DNA from: Nitrincola tibetensis
Lineage (GTDB): Bacteria > Pseudomonadota > Gammaproteobacteria > Pseudomonadales > Balneatricaceae
Direction of reading: 5' to 3'
Assembly (NCBI RefSeq): GCF_003284585.1
Contig: NZ_QKRX01000001.1
Span: forward strand, 124,001-188,000
DNA length: 64,000 nt
Below the pieces are notes generated by a model. The model saw only the letters and a program-made list of their open reading frames with translations, had not been told where the DNA came from and ran no database searches. Of this stretch, positions 56,095 through 64,000 are shown piece after piece. Position 1 is the first letter of the stretch, and each line of letters starts with the position of its first letter. A program made the translations under genes and the position numbers.

Positions 56095-57147
56095 ATGAAA
56101 AGAAAAATTAGTGGATTGTGTATCGCAATTGGTTTAGCGATGGCATCATCAGCCGTAATTGCAGATGAGCTTAGAGCAAGAGCAAATGCAATTTTTGCTG
56201 CAGTTCCTACCGAGGCACCTGAAATTGAAGGCAATATTCTGACGCCCGAAAAAGTAGAATTGGGTAAAATGTTGTTTTTCGAACCACGCTTATCTTCCAG
56301 TCACTTAATTAGCTGTAATACCTGTCACAATGTAGGCATGGGTGGTCACGACTACTTGCCAGTGTCCATAGGTCATGGTTGGCAAAAAGGGCCACGTAAC
56401 GCGCCCACTGTATTCAATGCTGTGTTCAATGCGGCCCAATTTTGGGATGGTCGCGCAGCTGACTTAGCTGAGCAAGCAAAGGGCCCTGTGCAAGCAGGTG
56501 TTGAAATGAGCAGTACGCCAGCGCGTGTTGTGGCGACCCTAAATAGTATGCCTGAGTACATTGAGCGTTTTAAAGCGTCTTTCCCGGATGAAGCAGATCC
56601 GGTCACGTTTGATAATATGGCGGTGGCCATAGAAGCGTTTGAGGCGACGTTGATTACGCCGAATGCGCGTTTCGATCAGTATCTGGCGGGAACGGATGAT
56701 GCTTTGACCAGTGATGAGAAAGAAGGCTTAGCTTTGTTTATTGATAAAGGTTGTGCAGCTTGCCATGCGGGCGTTAACTTTGGTGGTCAACATTATTTCC
56801 CATTTGGGCTTGTGACACGTCCAGGTGCAGATATTCTTCCCCCAGGGGATAGAGGTCGTGTAGAGGTCACAAATACTGCATCTGATGAGTACGTGTTCCG
56901 TGCTGCACCTTTGCGTAATATTGAGTTGACTGCACCTTATTTCCACTCTGGGGCTGTTTGGGATCTAGAAGCAGCAGTCGCGGTCATGGGGACGTCTCAG
57001 CTAGGTACAGAGCTGAATGATGAGCAGGTACAGAAAATTACGGCTTTCTTGCGGACACTAACAGGCGATATTCCTGAAGTGGTGTACCCTGTTTTGCCAG
57101 TGAGCACTGCAACCACTCCAAAACCTGTGGATATGATTGATTATTAA
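56095..57147 (+). CDS. ccpA: Di-heme cytochrome c peroxidase
   Basis: Reduces hydrogen peroxide in the periplasm using cytochrome c electrons. The 350-residue protein has a signal peptide (ISGLCIAIGLAMASSAVIAD) and two CxxCH heme sites (CNTCH about residue 73, CAACH about residue 220). The low-potential heme region includes MGGHDYLPVSIGHGW, and the second domain has APLRNIELTAPYFHSGAVWD. I use the ATG at 56095, with AAGGGGGC before it. An exact Anr box upstream fits known control of this enzyme. A terminator follows. Confidence 0.94.
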   Translation: MKRKISGLCIAIGLAMASSAVIADELRARANAIFAAVPTEAPEIEGNILTPEKVELGKMLFFEPRLSSSHLISCNTCHNVGMGGHDYLPVSIGHGWQKGPRNAPTVFNAVFNAAQFWDGRAADLAEQAKGPVQAGVEMSSTPARVVATLNSMPEYIERFKASFPDEADPVTFDNMAVAIEAFEATLITPNARFDQYLAGTDDALTSDEKEGLALFIDKGCAACHAGVNFGGQHYFPFGLVTRPGADILPPGDRGRVEVTNTASDEYVFRAAPLRNIELTAPYFHSGAVWDLEAAVAVMGTSQLGTELNDEQVQKITAFLRTLTGDIPEVVYPVLPVSTATTPKPVDMIDY

Positions 57148-57160
57148 TTGATAGGTTGTA

Positions 57161-57192
57161 AAAAATACCGGAGCTTGCTCCGGTATTTTTTT
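57161..57192 (+). terminator. Rho-independent terminator after the peroxidase gene
   Basis: ATACCGGAGC and GCTCCGGTAT pair around a short loop, with a run of A before and seven T after. It may serve both convergent transcripts. Confidence 0.9.
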
Positions 57193-57269
57193 AGTTGTGA
57201 CGCGAGCAACCTGTTGAACTTAGCACTGATCGACAGGAGACAAGTCGATCGGCTAAGTCTGGCAAGCGA

Positions 57270-58721
57270 TTAGATTAGCGCATCTAACTTTTGCTTCATT
57301 AAGCCTTGAACTTGTCCTGGATTTGCTTTTCCTTGAGATAGCTTCATGACTTGACCCATAAAGAAACCGAGCATTTTGCCACGCTTGTCGGGTTCCGCTG
57401 TGATGTACTGCTCAACCTGTGCTGTGCAGTTGGCAATCACTTGGTCGACGATGGCCTCAATTGCCGCGGTATCTGTAACCTGTTTGAGGCCTTGGGCTTC
57501 AATGATTTCATCGGCACTGCCGCCATCTTTCCACATGACTTCAAAAACCGTTTTGGCGATTTTACCTGTAAGTGTTTCATCTAAGATGCGTAGAAGAAGA
57601 CCGCTGAGTTGTTCTGCGCTAACGGGGGATGCGGTAATATCAATATCGTGCTGATTCAGGTGCTTAGCGAGTTCTCCTGTAATCCAATTAGCAGATAATT
57701 TTGCATCCTGGGTGCGCTTAGCAACCGACTCAAAGTAATCGGCTTGAGGACGGTAAGCAGACAAAACCCCCGCATCATATTCAGAGAGTTGGTACTCGTC
57801 TATAAATCGTTGTTTGCGAGCATCAGGCAGCTCTGGCAGACTCTGTTGAATGGCTTCAATATAGCTATCATCAATGATGACAGGCAGTAGGTCAGGACAA
57901 GGGAAGTAGCGGTAATCGTTCGCTTCTTCCTTAGAGCGCATGCTGCGGGTTTCATTTTTGTCAGGATCGTACAGACGTGTTTCTTGGATGACGCGCCCGC
58001 CATCTTCGATCAGGTCGATTTGACGCGCGACCTCTGTTTCAATGGCGCGCTCAATAAAGCGAAATGAGTTGATGTTTTTCAATTCTGTGCGTGTGCCGAG
58101 CGTTGTAGAACCTTTTGGCCGAATTGAAACGTTGCAATCGCAACGCATTGAGCCTTCTGCCATGTTGCCATCGCAGATGCCCAGTGTTGTGATGATGGCA
58201 TGAATCTTACGCGCATAAGCCGATGCTTCTTTTGCACTGCGCATATCTGGTTCAGATACGATTTCAACCAGCGGTGTCCCTGCACGATTTAAGTCAATAC
58301 CGCTCATGCCATGAAAATCTTCATGCAGAGATTTGCCCGCATCTTCTTCAAGGTGAGCGTGGTGTATACGAACTCGGCGTGTATCACCCTCATCTAAAGT
58401 GATATCAATGTAGCCTGCGCCGACGATTGGCTCGGCTAGCTGAGTCGTTTGGTAGCCTTTTGGTAAGTCGGGGTAAAAGTAGTTTTTACGGTCAAAGACA
58501 GAGCGCTTTCCAATCTGAGCATTTACCGCTAGACCGAACATAACCGCCATACGCAAAGCGTTTTCGTTAAAGACGGGTAAGGTACCAGGCAGTGCTAAAT
58601 CAACGGCACAGGCCTGAGTATTAGGCTCTGCACCGAAGGCTGTGCTGGCACCTGAAAAAATTTTAGTTTTAGTTGAGAGTTGAGCGTGAATCTCTAACCC
58701 AATTACGGTTTCCCATTCCAT
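57270..58721 (-). CDS. gatB: Aspartyl/glutamyl-tRNA amidotransferase subunit B
   Basis: Activates misacylated Glu-tRNA(Gln) or Asp-tRNA(Asn) for amidation with ammonia from GatA. The 483-residue protein has [39 protein letters not shown], the metal-binding region and a C-terminal GatB/YqeY domain ([20 protein letters not shown]). It follows gatA on the minus strand. Its presence means at least one of these tRNAs is made indirectly. Confidence 0.97.
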   Translation of the reverse strand: MEWETVIGLEIHAQLSTKTKIFSGASTAFGAEPNTQACAVDLALPGTLPVFNENALRMAVMFGLAVNAQIGKRSVFDRKNYFYPDLPKGYQTTQLAEPIVGAGYIDITLDEGDTRRVRIHHAHLEEDAGKSLHEDFHGMSGIDLNRAGTPLVEIVSEPDMRSAKEASAYARKIHAIITTLGICDGNMAEGSMRCDCNVSIRPKGSTTLGTRTELKNINSFRFIERAIETEVARQIDLIEDGGRVIQETRLYDPDKNETRSMRSKEEANDYRYFPCPDLLPVIIDDSYIEAIQQSLPELPDARKQRFIDEYQLSEYDAGVLSAYRPQADYFESVAKRTQDAKLSANWITGELAKHLNQHDIDITASPVSAEQLSGLLLRILDETLTGKIAKTVFEVMWKDGGSADEIIEAQGLKQVTDTAAIEAIVDQVIANCTAQVEQYITAEPDKRGKMLGFFMGQVMKLSQGKANPGQVQGLMKQKLDALI

Positions 58722-58735
58722 GCGTTACTTACCTC

Positions 58736-60187
58736 TTAAAGACCGGCAGGTGATTGTTGGTGCCAGTCAGTCGCCAGTTGGAACTGATGCGCAATATTGA
58801 GAAGCTTAGCTTCTGAAAAATACGACCCAATAATTTGCAGTCCGACCGGTAACCCTTGTGATTGGCCGCAGGGGATGGACATGCCAGGAAGGCCTGCAAG
58901 GTTTAAGGATAGGGTGTAGATGTCTTCCATATACATGGCAACCGGATCGCTATTTTTCTCGCCAAGCTTAAACGCAGGTTGCGGAGTGGTAGGTGCCATG
59001 ATGACATCGACATCATTAAGTACAGTTAAAAAGTCTTGTTGAATCATGCGTCGAATTTGTTGTGCTTTACGGTAGTAAGCATCGTAAAAGCCTTCTGAGA
59101 GTGCATAAGTGCCCACCATGATTCGACGTTTAACTTCACTGCCGAAACCTTCACCGCGGCTGCGCTTGTAAAGATCTTCAAGGTCGACGGGGTCTTCACA
59201 GCGATAGCCGTAACGAACACCGTCAAAACGTGAAAGGTTTGAGGAGGCTTCAGCAGGGGCCAGAATGTAATAGGCAGGAATGCACAGCTCTGTATTCGGT
59301 AAGCTGACTTCTTTGACCTGAGCTCCCATGCGTTCAAACTCTTGAATGGCCGCTTGGACTTGTTGAGCGATGCCAGGATCAAGACCCTCTGCGAAATACT
59401 CTTTAGGCAGGCCGATTTTCAGTCCGGCGAGACTGTCGTTTAAGTGAGCGCGATAATCCGGTACAGGCTGATCGGCAGAAGTTGAATCCAAGGGGTCTAG
59501 ACCCGCCATCACCTGAAGCATGAGTGCCGCATCTTCAGCAGAGCGTGTCATCGGACCTGCTTGATCAAAGGATGACGCATACGCAACCATTCCGTAACGA
59601 GATATACGGCCATAGGTTGGTTTTAAGCCAGTAATGCCGCACAAAGCAGCGGGTTGGCGAATTGAACCGCCTGTATCTGATCCTGTGCATGCCGGCACTA
59701 AGCGAGCTGCAACGGCAGCGGCTGAGCCACCGGAAGAGCCACCAGGTACACGATCTTTGTCCCAAGGGTTGCGAACCGGGCCGTAATAGCTGGATTCGTT
59801 AGAAGACCCCATGGCAAATTCATCCATATTGGTCTTGCCCAGTGTGACGGCACCCGCTTGATTTAAGCGCTCAACCAGCGTTGCATTATACGGAGAGATG
59901 AAGCTGTCTAGCATTTTTGAACCGCAGCTGGTTTTAAGTCCGGCTGTACAGAAAAGGTCCTTGTGGGCGATAGGCAGTCCAGACAGCAGGCCTACCTGGC
60001 CTTTTTTGCGTAATTCATCGGCCTGTTTGGCTTGCTCAAGTGCAGAGTCAGCCGCGAGGGTAATAAATGCATTGTATTGGCTATCGAGTGCTTTAATGCG
60101 ATCTAAATAGGCTTGAGTCAGCTCGACACTGCTGAAATCACCCTGTGCTAAGCGGGTTGCCAGCTCGGTGAGTGTTAAATTAAACAT
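58736..60187 (-). CDS. gatA: Aspartyl/glutamyl-tRNA amidotransferase subunit A
   Basis: Amidase that releases ammonia from glutamine for GatB. The 483-residue protein carries the Ser-cisSer-Lys triad: lysine in [17 protein letters not shown] and serines in [20 protein letters not shown] and [12 protein letters not shown]. It lies between gatC and gatB, 14 bp before gatB. Normal length. Confidence 0.97.
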   Translation of the reverse strand: MFNLTLTELATRLAQGDFSSVELTQAYLDRIKALDSQYNAFITLAADSALEQAKQADELRKKGQVGLLSGLPIAHKDLFCTAGLKTSCGSKMLDSFISPYNATLVERLNQAGAVTLGKTNMDEFAMGSSNESSYYGPVRNPWDKDRVPGGSSGGSAAAVAARLVPACTGSDTGGSIRQPAALCGITGLKPTYGRISRYGMVAYASSFDQAGPMTRSAEDAALMLQVMAGLDPLDSTSADQPVPDYRAHLNDSLAGLKIGLPKEYFAEGLDPGIAQQVQAAIQEFERMGAQVKEVSLPNTELCIPAYYILAPAEASSNLSRFDGVRYGYRCEDPVDLEDLYKRSRGEGFGSEVKRRIMVGTYALSEGFYDAYYRKAQQIRRMIQQDFLTVLNDVDVIMAPTTPQPAFKLGEKNSDPVAMYMEDIYTLSLNLAGLPGMSIPCGQSQGLPVGLQIIGSYFSEAKLLNIAHQFQLATDWHQQSPAGL

Positions 60188-60217
60188 GTTGCATGATTCC
60201 TGTCAGAGCAAAGATGA

Positions 60218-60505
60218 TTATTCAATGACGCGCGGTACTAAAAATAAGCCATCTTCGATGGCGGGGGCATTCTGCTGAAGACACTCACGTTGATTGGATT
60301 CGGAGACTTCATCTTTTCGTAGGCGCTGAACAGCGTCAAGCGGGTGTGCCAATGGCAGCACGCCTGCGGTGTCAGTGGCTTGCATTTGGTCAATTAAATT
60401 CAAAATGCTGCTGATACTTTTGGCATATTCAGGAACTTCTTGCTCAGAAATATCGAGACGCGCAAGGTGGGCAATGCGTTCTATATCAGATTTGTCCAAG
60501 GACAT
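60218..60505 (-). CDS. gatC: Aspartyl/glutamyl-tRNA amidotransferase subunit C
   Basis: Small subunit that holds GatA and GatB together. The 95-residue protein begins MSLDKSDIERIAHLARLDIS and ends with the family segment LRKDEVSESNQRE ... IEDGLFLVPRVIE. I use the ATG at 60505; an in-frame GTG five codons upstream is the alternative. First gene of gatC-gatA-gatB, divergent from mreB. Confidence 0.95.
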   Translation of the reverse strand: MSLDKSDIERIAHLARLDISEQEVPEYAKSISSILNLIDQMQATDTAGVLPLAHPLDAVQRLRKDEVSESNQRECLQQNAPAIEDGLFLVPRVIE

Positions 60506-60596
60506 AGGGCCATTTCTCACTGTTAACTTGAAAAAAACATCATTGTTGCATAACTTAACACATTTGTTCCTTGCTCAAAATCCCTGCCATTGTTAG

Positions 60597-61691
<1,095 letters not shown>

Positions 61692-61751
61692 CGGATGGTT
61701 AACGGGCGTTTGATGGTAATAGTGATTGTGAGTAATCGCTTGTGATTCAGC

Positions 61752-61757
61752 AGGAGG
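61752..61757 (+). promoter_or_regulatory. Shine-Dalgarno site of mreC
   Basis: AGGAGG, a perfect anti-16S match, lies six bases before an in-frame ATT codon (61764). The nearest in-frame ATG, GTG or TTG starts are too far downstream for this site to serve. Confidence 0.75.
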
Positions 61758-61763
61758 TTACTC

Positions 61764-62675
61764 ATTAACCCTATATTTCGTGGCAAGAACCCACTTGCTC
61801 TTTTCATTTTCTTGTTGGTGCTTGCGCTAGGCATCATTGTTGCTGATTTAAACAGCTCAAAAATGAAAGAGGGGCGGGTGTATTTGTCGCTCCTGATTAC
61901 GCCTCTCCAGTGGTTGGTAGACTTACCCTCTCGTGGAGCCGACCGCCTCTCTGATTTGTTTGTTGATCGGGCTACATTGATTCGAGACAACGAACATTTA
62001 CGTTCAGAAGCGCTAGAACTTCATCGTAAATCTCAATTAATGGCGGCGCTGTTAGAAGAAAATCGACAGCTACGCGACTTGTTAAATGCCACCGAGCGAC
62101 TTGAAGCCGATGTTATGGCGGCTGAGCTGATCGGTGTAAACCCCGATCCATTCCTTCATGAAGTTATTCTAAATCGGGGGTTTGAAGACGGTTTGTATAT
62201 CGGACAACCCGTTATTGATGCCGGCGGTATCATGGGGCAGGTATTGTCTTTAGCACATTACACCAGTCGAGTCATGCTCATAACGGATGCACGTACCGCT
62301 GTTCCTGTTGAGGTGGTGCGTAATGGTTTCAGAAGTATTGCCTTGGGTAAAGGGGTGCTAGGTGAGCTTGAACTCAGTCATGTACCTGATACCGCCGATA
62401 TTCAGGAAGGCGATATGCTGGTTACCTCAGGTTTGGGTGGGCGTTTCCCGCGAGGCTATCCGGTTGCAGTTGTGAGTGAAGTGATACGCGATCCTGGGCG
62501 TCCCTTTACGCTTGTTAAAGCCACACCTGCTGCGCGCTTGGATCGTAGTCGGCAATTGTTATTAGTGGATTATCGCCATTCAAGTCCTGAACATCGTATG
62601 GCACGTGAAGCACAGGCCCAGGTATCGCTTGAGCAGATCCCCTCTGAAGAGAATGTGGAGTCAGTCGATGAGTGA
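61764..62675 (+). CDS. mreC: Rod-shape determining protein MreC (probable AUU start)
   Basis: Periplasmic scaffold linking MreB and the wall synthases. From 61764 the frame reads INPIFRGKNPLALFIFLLVL, matching the usual MreC start (a short basic cytoplasmic tail and a membrane helix), and continues through a coiled coil (LRSEALELHRKSQLMAALLE) to two beta domains (VILNRGFEDGLYIGQPVIDA, DMLVTSGLGGRFPRGYPVAV). No ATG, GTG or TTG is available before 61812, which would cut the helix in half. The stop of this frame upstream is at 61743. If ATT is the start the protein has 303 residues. It overlaps mreD by 8 nt. Confidence 0.8.
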   Translation: MNPIFRGKNPLALFIFLLVLALGIIVADLNSSKMKEGRVYLSLLITPLQWLVDLPSRGADRLSDLFVDRATLIRDNEHLRSEALELHRKSQLMAALLEENRQLRDLLNATERLEADVMAAELIGVNPDPFLHEVILNRGFEDGLYIGQPVIDAGGIMGQVLSLAHYTSRVMLITDARTAVPVEVVRNGFRSIALGKGVLGELELSHVPDTADIQEGDMLVTSGLGGRFPRGYPVAVVSEVIRDPGRPFTLVKATPAARLDRSRQLLLVDYRHSSPEHRMAREAQAQVSLEQIPSEENVESVDE

Positions 62676-63156
62676 ACAGTCTCAAGGAGGCTCGCTGATC
62701 ATCTTTGCAACCTTTCTGGTGGGGTTGATACTCAGCCAAATACCTTTGCCGGGTATTATGATCTGGGCAAGACCTGAGTGGGTGGCGTTAGTTCTGATCT
62801 ACTGGGTGATGGTGTTGCCACACCGAGTGGGATTGGGAAGTGCGTTTATGATGGGTGTCCTGCTTGATCTTATTCGAGGCAGTGTGATGGGGCTAAATGC
62901 CTTGTCATTGCTGATCATTACCTATTTAGTCTTGCTTTTATACAAACGTATTCGTATGTTTCCATTATGGCAGCAGTCGATGATGATCATGGTGTTAGTG
63001 GGAATTAATCAATTGTTGTTTTTCTGGATGCAGGGCATTACTGGCACATCTGCAACGGGTCTGATTTTTTTACTGCCTTCACTGATCAGCGCCATCCTTT
63101 GGCCATGGGTTTATGTCATCCTACACGGTGTACGACGCACCTTCAGAATAGAGTAA
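62668..63156 (+). CDS. mreD: Rod-shape determining membrane protein MreD
   Basis: Polytopic inner-membrane partner of MreC and the wall-elongation complex. The 162-residue protein has about five membrane helices and the family pattern PLPGIMIWARPEWVALVLIY, LGSAFMMGVLLDLIRGSVMG. I use the ATG at 62668, which overlaps the last codons of mreC. The 3' end is 5 bp before maf. Confidence 0.93.
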   Translation: MSEQSQGGSLIIFATFLVGLILSQIPLPGIMIWARPEWVALVLIYWVMVLPHRVGLGSAFMMGVLLDLIRGSVMGLNALSLLIITYLVLLLYKRIRMFPLWQQSMMIMVLVGINQLLFFWMQGITGTSATGLIFLLPSLISAILWPWVYVILHGVRRTFRIE

Positions 63157-63161
63157 TCGTT

Positions 63162-63752
63162 ATGACGACAGCAACTGTGATCTTAGCTTCAGCTTCCCCT
63201 AGACGAACACAGTTACTTTCCCAGTTAGGTGTCCCTCATGAAGTCATGAGTGCGGATATCTGCGAAGAGCCTCAGGGTCATGAGCACCCATTGTTGTATA
63301 CTCAACGCCTTGCAATGACGAAAGCAGAACAGGTGTTTAACGAAGTTTCAGGCCGCTTACCTGTTTTAGGTGCCGACACCACGGTGACCTTGAATATGGC
63401 GATATTAGGTAAGCCCGCTGATGAGGAAGAGGCGGTGCAAATGTTGCTCGCCTTGTCAGGTAAAACCCATGAGGTAATCACGTCAGTGGCACTGGTTCAT
63501 CCCGATGGACGTGAAGTCTGCTCAGTTGTCACTGAGGTTGAGTTTGCAGAATTGAGTCACGACGCTTGCCAAGCCTATTGGCGAACAGGAGAGCCTGCTG
63601 ATAAGGCAGGAGCTTATGGTATTCAGGGGCTTGGTGGTGTATTTGTACGCCAACTAAGAGGTAGTTACTCTGCCGTTGTTGGATTGCCCTTATTTGAAAC
63701 GGCTGCTCTGCTAAAGCGTTATCAGATTCATACTTGGCAGACGGCACTCTGA
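63162..63752 (+). CDS. maf: Maf-like nucleotide pyrophosphatase (YhdE type)
   Basis: Maf proteins hydrolyse non-canonical or excess nucleoside triphosphates; the YhdE branch prefers dTTP/UTP. The 196-residue protein begins TATVILASASPRRTQLLSQL, with VLGADTTVTLN and the GKPADEEEAVQML and ADKAGAYGIQGLG segments that carry active-site residues. I use the ATG at 63162. Its place between mreD and rng is the classical YhdE context. Confidence 0.92.
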   Translation: MTTATVILASASPRRTQLLSQLGVPHEVMSADICEEPQGHEHPLLYTQRLAMTKAEQVFNEVSGRLPVLGADTTVTLNMAILGKPADEEEAVQMLLALSGKTHEVITSVALVHPDGREVCSVVTEVEFAELSHDACQAYWRTGEPADKAGAYGIQGLGGVFVRQLRGSYSAVVGLPLFETAALLKRYQIHTWQTAL

Positions 63753-63764
63753 TGGAGGCCTTAA

Positions 63765-64000
63765 ATGGCTGAAGAAATACTCATCAACTTTACGCCCATG
63801 GAAACACGTGTGGCGGTCATTGAAAATGGCATGCCGCAAGAAATTTATGTAGAGCGTGCCAGTCGCCGCGGTATTGTTGGCAATATCTACAAAGGCAAAG
63901 TGGTTCGTGTCTTGCCTGGAATGCAGGCGGCTTTCGTGGATATTGGGCTTGAGCGGGCGGCGTTCATCCCAGTTGATGAGGTGATTGATGCGACAAGCGG
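63765..64000 (+). CDS. rng: Ribonuclease G (N-terminal part)
   Basis: Endoribonuclease that matures the 5' end of 16S rRNA and degrades mRNA. Only the first 78 residues or so are in the window: MAEEILINFTPMETRVAVIE, then VERASRRGIVGNIYKGKVVR and VLPGMQAAFVDIGLERAAFI, which is the beginning of the S1 domain. GGAGG precedes the ATG, which lies 12 bp after the maf stop. Cut by the window end. Confidence 0.95.
   Translation, partial: MAEEILINFTPMETRVAVIENGMPQEIYVERASRRGIVGNIYKGKVVRVLPGMQAAFVDIGLERAAFIPVDEVIDATS

Overview
The window is chromosomal DNA from a motile gammaproteobacterium. The lineage call (probably Oceanospirillales or a Pseudomonas-like relative) is an inference from gene order: flgFGHIJKL as a separate sigma-54 unit, lptD-surA-pdxA-rsmA-apaG, amgK-murU next to lptD, and gatCAB beside mreBCD-maf-rng. 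It encodes polar-flagellum-type genes, an Anr/FNR-type site, NsrR/NnrS nitric-oxide genes, a di-heme cytochrome c peroxidase and molybdate uptake, which fits a facultatively respiring, possibly nitrate-using cell.

Layout. 1-9.2 kb: the end of flgE, a terminator, then flgF-flgL behind a near-consensus sigma-54 promoter, with an internal FliA (sigma-28) promoter before flgK, and a small TIGR03643-like gene. 9.3-11.7 kb: a GGDEF/EAL membrane protein. 11.7-16.0 kb (minus strand): nsrR and nnrS behind an NsrR-type palindrome, then modABC. 16.1-25 kb: an epimerase-like protein, a two-gene pair of unknown function that looks like an effector plus membrane immunity protein, creD, an allophanate hydrolase-GntR operon with its own operator, an MFS transporter, and a stand-alone hisI behind a Zur-type palindrome. 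25-32.8 kb: a hybrid histidine kinase, a diguanylate cyclase, a small monooxygenase, and a copper-type DUF305-response regulator-sensor kinase cluster.

32.9-42.3 kb is the accessory part: a WYL-domain regulator of the BrxR/CapW type, then a compact type I-F2 (I-Fv) CRISPR-Cas operon (cas1, cas2-3, cas7fv, cas5fv, cas6f), then a leader and an array of 24 repeats and 23 spacers, all 32 nt. cas1 carries a one-base frameshift after its catalytic residues, so the array may no longer acquire spacers unless this is a sequencing error. The cas2-3 gene changes base composition sharply at the Cas2/Cas3 junction. An initiator tRNA gene borders the island.

42.6-64 kb is mostly conserved core: PilZ-motB-motA (overlapping genes, minus strand), apaG-rsmA-pdxA-surA-lptD (minus), amgK-murU-djlA (plus), a DUF3530 protein (minus), rpe-gph, ccpA behind a perfect FNR/Anr box, gatCAB (minus), and mreB-mreC-mreD-maf-rng (plus, rng cut by the window end). 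mreC appears to start at an AUU codon behind a perfect Shine-Dalgarno sequence.

All calls come from reading sequence and recognising families; no database search was run. Candidate regulatory sites are pattern matches to known consensus sequences.
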